A stretch of DNA of 34,161 bases, taken from Clostridium sp. MCC353. GTDB taxonomy: Bacteria; Bacillota; Clostridia; Lachnospirales; Lachnospiraceae. The stretch covers positions 1-34,161 of the forward strand of contig NZ_WQPN01000030.1 of the NCBI RefSeq assembly GCF_018785315.1, written 5' to 3'. The notes beneath the pieces were generated by a model. That model was given only the letters and a program-made list of their open reading frames with translations. It ran no database searches and was not told the origin of the DNA. Made by a program: the position numbers and the translations under genes. Positions 1 through 8,289 of this stretch are shown here, piece after piece. Numbering within the stretch: position 1 is the first letter of the stretch; every line of letters starts with the position of its first letter.

Positions 1-297
1 CGTTGCGGGCTGTCCGCTCCGGCTCCGGCTGGTTATAATAATAAATGAAGTATTTTGGCAGATTCGGCATTAAAATTTAGAGCATAAGAAACAAGAATAT
101 CTGCCTGAAGAGGATAATGAGTTTCAGAGAAAACGGAGAAATGGCGTGTTACTATGCTCCCAAGTTCTCTAATAGAGTTAACATAGATACTAAATTGTAA
201 AGGAGATGATTGTAAATGAAAAATAGATATATATTTTATGCTGAGAATAATCGGAGGGCCAAAACATCATAACCCTTCCCAACGTTCAGGAGGAAAA
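1..297. other. A+T-rich leader stretch with small ORFs
   Basis: There is no recognisable full gene here. An open frame ends at the TAA at 198-200 (possible ATG 117-119, 27 codons). The sequence AGGAG at 201-205 immediately follows and precedes an ATG at 216-218, which opens an 18-codon ORF ending at 272. Stop, ribosome binding site and start in close succession look like remnants of coupled genes. I do not recognise either peptide. The stretch may be decayed mobile or accessory DNA leading into the kinase stub that follows. Confidence 0.3.
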
Positions 298-624
298 ATG
301 ATAATAAACAAACTTGATTCTATCGAATTTAGACTTAAAGAATGGCATGATTTTACTTGGTTAAAGAAATATGGCAAAGCTTTTTGGGCTGCTGATGAAA
401 CTGGTTCGGGATGTATTGGTTTTGGTATGAAGAATGCAGATAAAAAATATTTCTGTAAAATTGCAGGTGTAAATACAATCGAGGCAGAAGTATCACCAAA
501 AGAATCTATTGAAATATTAAAGAAAGCTGTTCGTTTATATTATGATTTAAGACATCCGAATTTAGTGAAAATAATTGAGCATTATGAATTTTTTAGGGAA
601 TGGAAAGAGGCAGGTACAAACTGA
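298..624 (+). pseudogene. Truncated protein-kinase-like gene (N-lobe only)
   Basis: Start chosen at ATG 298 because AGGAGG lies about 6 bases upstream; an upstream in-frame ATG at 238 has no such site. The 108-residue product has the look of a protein kinase N-lobe: a FCKIAG strand that would carry the ATP-binding lysine (about residue 54), then a helix region and HPNLVKIIEHYE (about residues 88-99), which matches the HPNIVKL pattern of eukaryotic-type kinases. The frame then ends after FFREWKEAGTN. No HRD, DFG or C-lobe follows, so catalytic activity is not possible. Bacterial kinases of this kind are usually well over 250 residues. I infer a 3' truncation, probably by deletion or rearrangement near 600. 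It could still be expressed as a small protein. Confidence 0.6.
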
Positions 625-844
625 CAACCGAATCAGTTTGTAAGACGCCCCTTGAGCCGTGAAGTCATGAGGAGTTCACGGTGAATGGGCGGGGGTCTGT
701 CTCATCCCAGGCCTCCAGCCCAAGCTTCCTCTCCTTCCCGGCATATCTTAGCCAATCCCTTAAAAAGCTTTCCCCTTAACTTAATTTACTGGTATCAAGG
801 ATTCAGAAAATATCTTTTTGTGACGGACATTTGTAATTCCCATA
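625..844. other. Non-coding stretch with a GC-rich hairpin
   Basis: No gene seen. A perfect 7-bp hairpin, CCGTGAA (657-663) with TTCACGG (675-681), lies just after the kinase stub. It is followed by a G-rich run and then a pyrimidine-rich tract at about 698-775. There is no U-tract directly after the hairpin, so it is not a clear intrinsic terminator. The rest is A+T-rich spacer leading to the oppA promoter. Confidence 0.4.
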
Positions 845-873
845 TTGACAAAACTTAATTTTAGTAATAAAAT
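845..873 (+). promoter_or_regulatory. Sigma-A promoter of the opp operon
   Basis: TTGACA at 845-850 and TAAAAT at 868-873 are separated by 17 bases, a near-consensus housekeeping promoter. Transcription should start near 880, giving a 5' leader of about 100 bases before oppA. Confidence 0.8.
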
Positions 874-881
874 GGCAACAT

Positions 882-953
882 AACTTTACCGACAATGGCG
901 TCTGAGTGTATGCGCGCATCACTTGGGCTTTATTTTATTAAAGAGGTAAAGTT
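882..953 (+). promoter_or_regulatory. Structured 5' leader of oppA
   Basis: A 9-base perfect inverted repeat, AACTTTACC (882-890) and GGTAAAGTT (945-953), would close a long-range helix starting almost at the transcript's 5' end. Inside it, AGTG (905-908) and ATG (910-912) pair with CAT (917-919) and CACT (920-923) around a CGCG loop. The oppA ribosome binding site (about 966-973) lies just outside. It may be a cis-regulatory or mRNA-stabilising element; I do not recognise a known riboswitch class. Confidence 0.45.
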
Positions 954-981
954 GTAAAGAATAAAAGAGGAGAGAACGATT

Positions 982-2694
982 ATGAGAAAAACACTGAAAA
1001 AGTTCATGGCGTTTGGTCTTGTTGTTTCTATGGTGGGTGCACTGACAGCCTGTGGCGGCGGTTCCGGCACAACACCGACAACGGCAGCAGGATCATCAAC
1101 AGAAGCGGGAGGAACGACAGCTGCGTCAGGAGAATCGGCTGCAGAACCGTCGGCTGACGGCGGCAATGTATTAAACGTACATATCGATGTGGAAGTGGCT
1201 TCCATGGATCCTCAGATCGCTACTGACGGAACTTCATTTGAAGTGATCGCAGCGATTACCGATGGATTATACGCGCTGGATGGGGATGGAAATCCGGTAC
1301 CGGCTATGGTGGAAACTGCTGAGAAGAGCGAAGACGGCTTGACTTACACATTTAAGTTAAAAGATGCAAAGTGGTGGAACGGAACTCCTGTTACTGCAAA
1401 TGATTTCGTATTTGGATGGAGAAGAGCCGTAGATCCTAACGTAGCCAGTGAATATGCATACATTATCGGTATTGCAGGCGTTAAGAATGCGGATGCCATT
1501 TCCGCAGGCGAGAAACCGTTAGAAGAACTTGGCGTAACTGCGGTTGATGATAAGACGCTTAAAGTGGAACTGGATGTGCCTGTGCCATTCTTCGAATCCC
1601 TTATGGCATTCCCGACTTTCTATCCGGTGAATGAAGAATTCTTCACAAGCTGCGGCGACCAGTTCGCAAGCACACCTGAAACCATTCTCGGCAATGGTGC
1701 GTTCAAGATGGTTGGTTATGAGCCGGCCGCAACCACAATCGTTTTAGAGAAGAATAAAGATTATTATGATGCTGACAAAGTTCAGTTAGCAGGCCTTAAA
1801 TATCAGGTTATCAAAGATTCCCAGCAGGCTATGCTGGCATACCAGAACGGCGACCTCGACCTGGTAACCCTGTCAGGCGAGCAGGTTGAACAGTTCCAGG
1901 CTGACCCTGAATTCAAGAACATCATGGGAAGCTATTTGTGGTATGTATCTCCAAACCAGACGGTAAAAGGTTTAGAGAACTTAAATTTAAGAAAAGCAAT
2001 TTCCCTTGCATATGACAGAGAAGCTGTCTGCAACAACATTTTAAAAGACGGTTCCATTCCGGCTTACTTCAATGTTCCTAAACTTTTGGCAACCAGCCCC
2101 AAGGGAACTGATTACCGTGAGGATGCGGGATCTGACTTCTACAATGAAGGCAAGGAAAAAGCAAAAGAGTATTGGGAGCTTGCAAAACAGGAGCTGGGAG
2201 TTGACACTTTAACTTACACAATGGCAGTTGAGGATACGGAATCCGCTATCAACGTAGCTCAGTTCCTTCAGGCAGAGATTCAGACTACGCTTCCAGGCCT
2301 TACCATTGAACTGGAGCAGATGCCGAAAAAGACCCGTGTTGAGAGATTACAGCAGGGTGAATATGAACTTGGCTTAACACGCTGGGGACCTGACTATGCA
2401 GACCCCATGACCTATCTTGGAATGTGGATTACAAACAGCCCGAACAACTATGGTATGTGGTCCAACGCAGATTATGATGCGATCATCCAGTCCGCTCAGA
2501 AAGGCGAGCTGGCAACCGATGTTGAGAAGAGATGGGAAGCATTAATCGAAGCTGAGAAGATCGCTATTGACGATGTTGTTATCTGCCCTGTATACCAGAA
2601 AGGAAATGCAGTTATGCAGAGAACCGGTGTGGAAAATGTTGAATACCATTCTGTTGCGATTAACAGATACTTCAAAAACACCACAAAGAATTAA
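982..2694 (+). CDS. oppA: Oligopeptide ABC transporter substrate-binding lipoprotein
   Basis: Family 5 extracellular solute-binding protein (OppA/DppA type), 570 residues, which captures peptides at the cell surface and delivers them to the OppBC permease. The amino terminus has basic residues, a hydrophobic core and a lipobox LTAC, with the lipidated cysteine at residue 24. A Gly/Thr/Ser/Ala-rich tether runs to about residue 61. The mature domain begins with the typical MDPQIATDG and IAAITDGLYALD segments and contains WWNGTPVTANDFVFGWRRA. Strong ribosome binding site AAGAGGAG at 965-972. It is first in an operon with oppBCDF and an M42 peptidase. Substrate range (di- or oligopeptide) cannot be read from sequence; the size and the OppDF partners favour oligopeptides. 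Confidence 0.92.
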   Translation: MRKTLKKFMAFGLVVSMVGALTACGGGSGTTPTTAAGSSTEAGGTTAASGESAAEPSADGGNVLNVHIDVEVASMDPQIATDGTSFEVIAAITDGLYALDGDGNPVPAMVETAEKSEDGLTYTFKLKDAKWWNGTPVTANDFVFGWRRAVDPNVASEYAYIIGIAGVKNADAISAGEKPLEELGVTAVDDKTLKVELDVPVPFFESLMAFPTFYPVNEEFFTSCGDQFASTPETILGNGAFKMVGYEPAATTIVLEKNKDYYDADKVQLAGLKYQVIKDSQQAMLAYQNGDLDLVTLSGEQVEQFQADPEFKNIMGSYLWYVSPNQTVKGLENLNLRKAISLAYDREAVCNNILKDGSIPAYFNVPKLLATSPKGTDYREDAGSDFYNEGKEKAKEYWELAKQELGVDTLTYTMAVEDTESAINVAQFLQAEIQTTLPGLTIELEQMPKKTRVERLQQGEYELGLTRWGPDYADPMTYLGMWITNSPNNYGMWSNADYDAIIQSAQKGELATDVEKRWEALIEAEKIAIDDVVICPVYQKGNAVMQRTGVENVEYHSVAINRYFKNTTKN

Positions 2695-2712
2695 TATATC
2701 ATCGATCTGATA

Positions 2713-2786
2713 AACAGTTCAGGCGGTCCGCCGTCTGAACTGTTATGATAAATACTGGCTGAGCAGGAATTTCCTGCTCAGCCAGT
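2713..2786 (+). repeat. Two intercistronic hairpins between oppA and oppB
   Basis: The first inverted repeat pairs AACAGTTCAG (2713-2722) with CTGAACTGTT (2735-2744). The second pairs ACTGGCTGAGCAGG (2754-2767) perfectly with CCTGCTCAGCCAGT (2773-2786). Neither is followed by a U-tract, so they are more likely mRNA-stabilising or processing structures than terminators. This would let oppA message outlast the permease and ATPase message, a common arrangement for binding proteins. The first is a member of the dispersed palindrome family described in the findings. Confidence 0.6.
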
Positions 2787-2809
2787 TAAGTAAAAGAGGA
2801 GTGAAAACA

Positions 2810-3751
2810 GTGAAAAAATATGTAGCAAAAAGGCTTGGAATATCCGTTCTGACATTGCTGGCCATTCTCCTGATCCTGTTTCTGATGCTGGAATTTATGC
2901 CGGGTTCTCCATTTAACGATGAGAAGCTGAATGAAGCGCAGGTAGCAATTCTGAACGCAAAGTATGGTCTGGATAAGCCGGTCGTTATTCGATTTATTAA
3001 TTACGTGAAAAATATGCTTACCGGTGATTTCGGAGTGTCTTATACCATTTCCAAGAATACTTCCATTACCACTCTTCTGGCAACCAGACTTCCGATTTCT
3101 GTCCGCATCGGCGGCCAGGCAGTGTTGTTGGGAACGATTATCGGTTTGATTTTAGGCATCGTGGCTGCCTTAAAGCACAATACCATTTTTGATACGATCA
3201 CAACAGTTATTTCCGTGTTGGGCGTCAGCCTTCCGTCTTATGTATTTGCGCTCGCATTATCTTATACCCTGGGATTCCAGTTGAAATGGTTTCCGCTTTT
3301 GTATCAGCAGGAGGCGGCGGTGAAATCTTCCGTTCTGCCCACGATTTCATTATGTATGTTTACGGTAGCGACAATTGCGCGTTTTACCAGAACCGAGATG
3401 CTGGATGTATTAGGTTCTGATTATATGTTATTAGCAGAGAGCAAAGGGCTTTCCAGCGGGCGTCTGATCATCGTTCATGCCCTGAGAAATGCCTTGATTC
3501 CGATTATTACAGTGCTTGCCCCATTGATTGTTGGCTTGATGACAGGTTCTTTGGTTGTGGAAAAGATCTTCTCCATTCCGGGAATCGGAAGCCTTTTAGT
3601 TACTGCCATCCAGTCCAATGACTACAATGTTATCATTACCATCGCATTTATTTACAGTGCGATGTATATAGGTATTATGCTGGTTGTAGATATTCTGTAT
3701 GGTATCATCGACCCAAGAATCCGACTGGCAAAGGAGGATGACCATGAATAA
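2810..3751 (+). CDS. oppB: Oligopeptide ABC transporter permease, OppB family
   Basis: Membrane permease of the OppB/DppB family, 313 residues from the chosen start. GTG at 2810 is preferred over the in-frame GTG at 2801 because AGAGGAG (2795-2801) is then about 8 bases upstream instead of overlapping the start. The first membrane helix follows at once (GISVLTLLAILLILFLMLEF), then the family signature MPGSP, and GLDKPVVIRFINYVKNMLTGDFG in the periplasmic-equivalent loop. The cytoplasmic EAA-like loop (AESKGLSSGRLIIVHALRN) contacts the ATPases. It pairs with OppC to form the channel. Its last 8 bases overlap oppC. Confidence 0.9.
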   Translation: MKKYVAKRLGISVLTLLAILLILFLMLEFMPGSPFNDEKLNEAQVAILNAKYGLDKPVVIRFINYVKNMLTGDFGVSYTISKNTSITTLLATRLPISVRIGGQAVLLGTIIGLILGIVAALKHNTIFDTITTVISVLGVSLPSYVFALALSYTLGFQLKWFPLLYQQEAAVKSSVLPTISLCMFTVATIARFTRTEMLDVLGSDYMLLAESKGLSSGRLIIVHALRNALIPIITVLAPLIVGLMTGSLVVEKIFSIPGIGSLLVTAIQSNDYNVIITIAFIYSAMYIGIMLVVDILYGIIDPRIRLAKEDDHE

Positions 3752-4784
3752 TATTGATAATACATACGAATTTCTGCCCAATGATTTTGAACTGGCAAAG
3801 GATAAGAATATCCAGATCGATAAAGTCTATGAGGCAAAACCCCATTGGAAAGATGTTTTGGATACATTTATCCAGAACAAAGGCGCGATTGTAGGGCTGA
3901 TCGCAATCATACTGGTTGTAATTATGGCCATTATAGGCCCTCATATGTCCGGTTACACATACGACGGCCAGATTATTGCGGAACAGAACCTGGCGCCCCG
4001 TGTAAAGGGGCTGGAGAAGCTGGGAATCTTTGACGGTTCTGAAACCATGCACACCTCTACAGGAACAGTGGAGAACAACAATTATGAGAAACTGGGCCTT
4101 ACGGATACCTATTACTGGTTTGGAAGTGATGTGCTGGGCCGGGATATCTTCACCCGGGTCTGGGCAGGAACCAGAATTTCCCTGTACATAGCCCTGGTTG
4201 CCGTTATTGTGGATATGTGCTTTGGCATGAGTTACGGTTTGATCAGCGGTTATTTCGGCGGGGCGCTGGACAATGCGATGCAGCGGTTTGCGGAGATTTT
4301 AAACGGTATTCCCACCCTGGTTATCGTTACCCTTTTAATGCTGGTATTAAAGCCCGGCCTGGCAACCATCACCCTGGCCTTAGCCATTACCGGCTGGATC
4401 GGCATGAGCAGGATCGCCCGGGCCCAGGTTTTGAAGTTAAAGGAACAGGAATTTATCCTGGCTTCCAAAACCCTTGGCGCCAGAGATTTTTATGTGATCT
4501 TTAAGGAGATTCTTCCCAATATTTTCGGGCAGCTGATTATCATGTCCATGTTTTCCATTCCCAATGCGATCTTTACGGAGGCATTTCTGGCATTCATCGG
4601 GCTTGGCGTGCCGGCGCCCCTGGCTTCCCTGGGATCTTTGATCAGTGATGCGTTTAAATCATTTACGACCCATCCGTATATGATCATTTCGCCGGTTATT
4701 GTGCTGGCGGTGATCATGCTCAGCTTTAACATGCTGGCAGACGGCCTGCGGGATGCATTTGATCCTAAGATGAAAGAGATGTAA
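3744..4784 (+). CDS. oppC: Oligopeptide ABC transporter permease, OppC family
   Basis: Second permease, 346 residues. ATG 3744 is chosen because AAGGAGG (3731-3737) lies 6 bases upstream; ATG 3738 abuts that site and is less likely. A soluble amino terminus of about 48 residues precedes the first helix (GAIVGLIAIILVVIMAIIGP). Then comes the OppC-type extracytoplasmic loop ending in FGSDVLGRDIFTRVWAGTRIS, a hallmark of the family. The ATPase-contact loop reads TLGARDFYVIFKEILPN. The loop between the first two helices is rather long, with an insertion around LEKLGIFDGSETMHTSTG. It overlaps oppB by 8 bases and lies 12 bases before oppD. Confidence 0.9.
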   Translation: MNNIDNTYEFLPNDFELAKDKNIQIDKVYEAKPHWKDVLDTFIQNKGAIVGLIAIILVVIMAIIGPHMSGYTYDGQIIAEQNLAPRVKGLEKLGIFDGSETMHTSTGTVENNNYEKLGLTDTYYWFGSDVLGRDIFTRVWAGTRISLYIALVAVIVDMCFGMSYGLISGYFGGALDNAMQRFAEILNGIPTLVIVTLLMLVLKPGLATITLALAITGWIGMSRIARAQVLKLKEQEFILASKTLGARDFYVIFKEILPNIFGQLIIMSMFSIPNAIFTEAFLAFIGLGVPAPLASLGSLISDAFKSFTTHPYMIISPVIVLAVIMLSFNMLADGLRDAFDPKMKEM

Positions 4785-4796
4785 GAGGAGGAAATT

Positions 4797-5864
4797 ATGG
4801 AGAAGAACAAAGTACTTGAGATCAGAGACCTGTCCATTTCCTTCCAGACATCTGCAGGCGAGGTAAATGCGATCAGAGGCGTGAAGCTGGATCTCTATAA
4901 AGGGGAAACCCTGGCGATTGTAGGGGAATCCGGTTCGGGTAAATCGGTTACGGTAAAAGCGATCATGGGCATACTCAGCGGCAATGGAAAGGTGAACAGC
5001 GGCACCATTTACTACACCAGCCATAATGGCGGGGAGGAAGTGCGGGAAGACCTTTTAAAGCTGTCCAAGAAGGAAATGCGCCAGCGCATCAATGGAAAGA
5101 AGATCGCCATGGTGTTCCAGGACCCCATGACATCTTTAAACCCGACAATGACCATCGGCATGCAGATCATGGAAGGCATGATCTATCACTATAAAACGCC
5201 CAAACAGGAAGCGTATAAAAAGGCGCTGCGGCTTCTTGAACTGGTGGGCATCAATGATCCGGAAAAGAGAATGAAAAATTATCCCCATCAGTTATCCGGC
5301 GGTATGAGGCAGCGTGTGGTAATCGCCATAGCGCTGGCCTGCGACCCGGAAATCCTGATCTGCGACGAGCCTACCACGGCTCTGGACGTTACGATTCAGG
5401 CCAAGATTCTGGAACTGATCAAACGGATTCAGGAAAAAACGGGAATTTCCGTAATCTACATCACCCATGACCTGGGCGTTGTGGCTAAAGTTGCGGATTA
5501 CGTGGCTGTTATGTATGCCGGTAAGATCGTGGAAAAGGGCCTGATCAATGAAATCTTTTACGAGCCGAAACATCCCTACACATGGGGGCTTTTGTCCGCC
5601 ATGCCGGATCTGGAAACCACGGATGAGAAGCTGTACACCATTCCGGGCACCCCGCCAAACCTGGTTGAAAAGGTGGAAGGGGATGCGTTCGCCGTCCGTA
5701 ACGCCTATGCCCTGAACATCGATTACCGTCTGGAACCGCCTATGTTCAAGGTGTCGGATACCCATTATGCGGCCACCTGGCTGCTTCATGAGAAAGCGCC
5801 TAAGGTGGAGATGCCTATTGAGCTGAAGCACCGGATTGAAAGAATGTTAAAGGAGGCGAAGTGA
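4797..5864 (+). CDS. oppD: Oligopeptide ABC transporter ATPase OppD
   Basis: First ATP-hydrolysing subunit, 355 residues. It shows Walker A GESGSGKS (about residues 43-50), signature LSGGMRQR (about 166-173), Walker B ILICDEPTTALD (about 186-197) and the switch histidine in ITHDLG (about 222). The carboxy-terminal oligopeptide/dipeptide transporter extension begins around HPYTWGLLSAMPDL and includes IPGTPPNL. The extension lacks the CxFxxRC-type cysteine cluster often seen in OppD; that segment reads FAVRNAYALN here, so it probably does not bind an iron-sulfur cluster. Ribosome binding site AGAGGAGG precedes ATG 4797. It couples with oppF through a TGATG overlap. Confidence 0.9.
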   Translation: MEKNKVLEIRDLSISFQTSAGEVNAIRGVKLDLYKGETLAIVGESGSGKSVTVKAIMGILSGNGKVNSGTIYYTSHNGGEEVREDLLKLSKKEMRQRINGKKIAMVFQDPMTSLNPTMTIGMQIMEGMIYHYKTPKQEAYKKALRLLELVGINDPEKRMKNYPHQLSGGMRQRVVIAIALACDPEILICDEPTTALDVTIQAKILELIKRIQEKTGISVIYITHDLGVVAKVADYVAVMYAGKIVEKGLINEIFYEPKHPYTWGLLSAMPDLETTDEKLYTIPGTPPNLVEKVEGDAFAVRNAYALNIDYRLEPPMFKVSDTHYAATWLLHEKAPKVEMPIELKHRIERMLKEAK

Positions 5865-6853
5865 TGATGGAAAATACAGCAGTTGACGTAAATGCTACCA
5901 CCTCCGCAGCCCATAGCGGCAGGAAACCCCTGCTGGTTGTTAACGGTTTAAAGCAGTATTTTAAAGTGAGCAAGAAGTTTACGGTAAAAGCGGTGGATGG
6001 GGTTTCCTTCCAGATTTATCCGGGGGAGACTTACGGCCTGGTAGGAGAATCGGGAAGCGGAAAATCCACCATAGGGCGTTCGATCATCCGTCTCTATGAG
6101 CCTACGGCGGGAGAAGTGGATTTTAATGGAGTGGATATTTCGGGAAAACTGACGCCGGAACAGACAAAACATCTGCGCACCAAGATGCAGATGATTTTCC
6201 AGGACCCCATGGCCTGCTTAAATCCGCGTAAAAAGGTGCTGGACATCATCGCCCAGGGCCTGGATATCCATCACATGTACAAGGACGCCAAGGAGAGGGA
6301 AGAAAAAGTCTATAAGATTCTGGAGATGGTGGGGCTTTCCAAGGAACATGCCAACCGTTATCCCCATCAGTTTTCAGGCGGACAGAGACAGCGAATCGGC
6401 ATCGCCCGGGCGCTGATTATGGACCCGGATCTGATCATTGCGGACGAGGCCATTTCCGCCCTGGATGTGTCCATTCAGGCGCAGGTGGTCAATCTGATGA
6501 AGGAGATTCAGCAGAAGACAGGGACGGCTATCATGTTCATTGCCCATGACCTGTCCATGGTTAAATATATTTCAGACAGAATCGGTGTTTTACATCTGGG
6601 ACACCTGGTTGAGACGGGGACTACGGAGGAGATTTTTTCCAATCCCATCCACCCGTACACCATTTCCCTGCTGTCGGCCATTCCGCATCCCAACCCCAAT
6701 GTGGAGAAGACGCGGACAGCCGTCAGCTACGATTACAGTACCGCAGGCGTGGATTACAATGTGGGAACCCAGCATCTGATCGGCGGCCAGCATTACGTTC
6801 TGGGAACAGATGAAGAAATTAAAAAGTGGACTTCGGAGGCTTATCATGGCTGA
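5864..6853 (+). CDS. oppF: Oligopeptide ABC transporter ATPase OppF
   Basis: Second ATPase, 329 residues from ATG 5864, which overlaps the oppD stop codon and follows AAAGGAGG at a good distance. In-frame GTG 5861 and ATG 5867 are alternatives. Motifs: Walker A GESGSGKST (about residue 60), MQMIFQDPMACLNPR Q-loop region, signature FSGGQRQR (about 170), Walker B LIIADEAISALD (about 190), switch histidine in IAHDLS. Note Walker B ends DEAISALD instead of DEPTSALD, as is common in OppF. The oligopeptide extension (IHPYTISLLSAIPHPNP) is present. It forms a heterodimer with OppD. Its last 8 bases overlap the peptidase gene. Confidence 0.9.
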   Translation: MMENTAVDVNATTSAAHSGRKPLLVVNGLKQYFKVSKKFTVKAVDGVSFQIYPGETYGLVGESGSGKSTIGRSIIRLYEPTAGEVDFNGVDISGKLTPEQTKHLRTKMQMIFQDPMACLNPRKKVLDIIAQGLDIHHMYKDAKEREEKVYKILEMVGLSKEHANRYPHQFSGGQRQRIGIARALIMDPDLIIADEAISALDVSIQAQVVNLMKEIQQKTGTAIMFIAHDLSMVKYISDRIGVLHLGHLVETGTTEEIFSNPIHPYTISLLSAIPHPNPNVEKTRTAVSYDYSTAGVDYNVGTQHLIGGQHYVLGTDEEIKKWTSEAYHG

Positions 6854-7937
6854 TATTAACATTATTAAAGACTTGTCAAATGCATTTGGACCAAGCGGAT
6901 TTGAAGAGGAAGTATTAAAAGCGGTTAAAAAGCACTGTGAAGGGCTGGAGCTTCGAAATGACGCGATGAACAACGTCTACGCATCCATGCCCGGCAAAAA
7001 AGGGGGACGGCCGGTATTCATGCTGGACGCCCATACGGATGAATGCGGATTTATGGTTCAGGCCATTCAGGAGAACGGCCTGCTCAGCATTATCACGTTA
7101 GGCGGTTTCCATATGACCAGCCTGCCTGCCCATACGGTGGTTGTGAGAACGGCGGGAGGAAGGAAGATTAAAGGGATCACTACTTCGAAACCGGTGCATT
7201 TTATGACTGCCGCCCAGAAGGCGGATAATTCCCTGGCTATCGAGGACATTCTGGTGGACGTGGGCGCTGTCAGCAGGGATGAAGTGGTAAATGACCTGGG
7301 AATCCAGGTGGGAGATCCGATCATGCCGGACGTTACCTTTGAATATGATGAGGAACGGGGCATTTGCATGGGCAAGGCCTTTGACAACCGTTTGGGATGT
7401 ATGTGCATCATTGAAACCATGCAGGCGCTGAAGGCGGAAGCGGAAACTTTGGCCGTTGATGTGGTGGGCGCGTTCGCCTCTCAGGAAGAGGTAGGGATGC
7501 GGGGGGCCACTGTGACCGCCCAGCAGGTGAAACCGGACCTGGCCATTGTTTTTGAAGGCTCTCCGGCCGATGACCCTTACTTCAGAGCGGGGATTGCCCA
7601 GTGCTGTATGCGGGGAGGAGTTCAGATCCGCCATATGGACAACAGCTATGTGTCCAACCCGGTATTCATTGAGTACGCTCATGAGATCGGAAAGAAATAC
7701 GGAATCAAGTACCAGGACGCAGTGCGCCGGGGAGGCAGCACGGACGCGGGCAAGATCAGCCTGACCCATCAGGCGGTGCCGGTGCTGGTTCTGGGAATCC
7801 CTTCCAGATATGTGCACAGCCATTATAATTTCTGTGCCAAAGAGGATATCGAAGCTGCGGTTAAGATGGCGGTGGAGGTGATCCGGGGATTGGATCAGGA
7901 GAGAATTTCGCATATTATGAGACAGGATATTTTATAG
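6846..7937 (+). CDS. M42 family metallo-aminopeptidase
   Basis: Cytoplasmic dinuclear-metal aminopeptidase of the M42 (glutamyl aminopeptidase / FrvX / CelM) family, 363 residues. The start is ATG 6846 with CGGAGG 6 bases upstream; the longer frame back to 6810 lies inside oppF and lacks such a site. Metal-ligand and catalytic segments occur in family order: LDAHTDECG (His and Asp, about residue 60), KAFDNRLGC (bridging Asp, about 177), SQEEVGMRGA (catalytic Glu pair, about 213), EGSPADD (about 237), GGSTDAGKI and VHSHYN (His, about 325). Being last in the opp operon and translationally coupled to oppF, it most likely trims imported peptides. These enzymes often form dodecameric tetrahedra; that is family knowledge only. 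Confidence 0.88.
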   Translation: MADINIIKDLSNAFGPSGFEEEVLKAVKKHCEGLELRNDAMNNVYASMPGKKGGRPVFMLDAHTDECGFMVQAIQENGLLSIITLGGFHMTSLPAHTVVVRTAGGRKIKGITTSKPVHFMTAAQKADNSLAIEDILVDVGAVSRDEVVNDLGIQVGDPIMPDVTFEYDEERGICMGKAFDNRLGCMCIIETMQALKAEAETLAVDVVGAFASQEEVGMRGATVTAQQVKPDLAIVFEGSPADDPYFRAGIAQCCMRGGVQIRHMDNSYVSNPVFIEYAHEIGKKYGIKYQDAVRRGGSTDAGKISLTHQAVPVLVLGIPSRYVHSHYNFCAKEDIEAAVKMAVEVIRGLDQERISHIMRQDIL

Positions 7938-7946
7938 ATGGATCTT

Positions 7947-7990
7947 ATACGCAGAGCCGGACGGCTGAAAGTCTGGTTCTGCGTATTTTT
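7947..7990 (+). terminator. Intrinsic terminator of the opp operon
   Basis: A 16-bp stem with two G-U pairs joins 7947-7962 (begins ATACGCAGAGCC) to 7971-7986 (ends TTCTGCGTAT). It has an 8-base loop and is followed at once by a T-run at 7986-7990. It sits 10 bases after the peptidase stop codon. Confidence 0.85.
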
Positions 7991-8289
7991 ATGGAGGAAG
8001 GACACCTGGTACATCTTGACCGTTTTTTTGGTCAGGAAGATGAACCGTCCGAAAACATAGCGGCTGCAGGCATCCAGCCCCTCGCCGCAGGCGAATTTAA
8101 TGGGCTGGATGCGTAACAGCTCAGACCTGTCTGAACTGTTACAACGAATTACTGCCTTTATACATTTCAATATATTATTTTACTTTAATAATTTACAAGT
8201 GTATGATAAACTAATATCAAATTGTTTTCGGGCAGAGGGAGGTCTGCCCGGCGCATCTAAGAATGATTATTTTGTGATTGGAGGATACT
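7991..8289. repeat. Intergenic inverted repeats, including dispersed palindrome
   Basis: No gene is evident. GCATCCAGCCC (8070-8080) pairs perfectly with GGGCTGGATGC (8102-8112), enclosing a small TCGCC/GGCGA hairpin (8082-8094). Directly abutting is GTAACAGCTCAG (8113-8124) facing CTGAACTGTTAC (8131-8142), a copy of the dispersed palindrome. Upstream, CATCTTGACC and GGTC...AAGATG near 8008-8037 form another imperfect inverted repeat around a T-run. From about 8150 to 8220 the DNA is very A+T-rich and must hold the promoter of the next gene, but no convincing pair of hexamers can be fixed. Confidence 0.55.

Noticed and set aside
653-686. GAGCCGTGAAG...TTCACGG hairpin resembling group II intron domain V
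   Set aside because: Domain V needs a two-base bulge and a CGGTTC-type 3' end; this has an unbroken 7-bp stem and ends CGGTGAAT, and no intron reverse transcriptase is nearby.
2754-2786. Terminator between oppA and oppB
   Set aside because: The stem is perfect but is followed by TAAGTAAAAG and not a T-run; the opp genes are one functional set, so it is better read as a stabilising hairpin.
7895-8170. Minus-strand open frame in the gap after the peptidase gene
   Set aside because: It lies across a terminator hairpin and the dispersed palindrome, with no start signal; translation of repeat DNA explains it.
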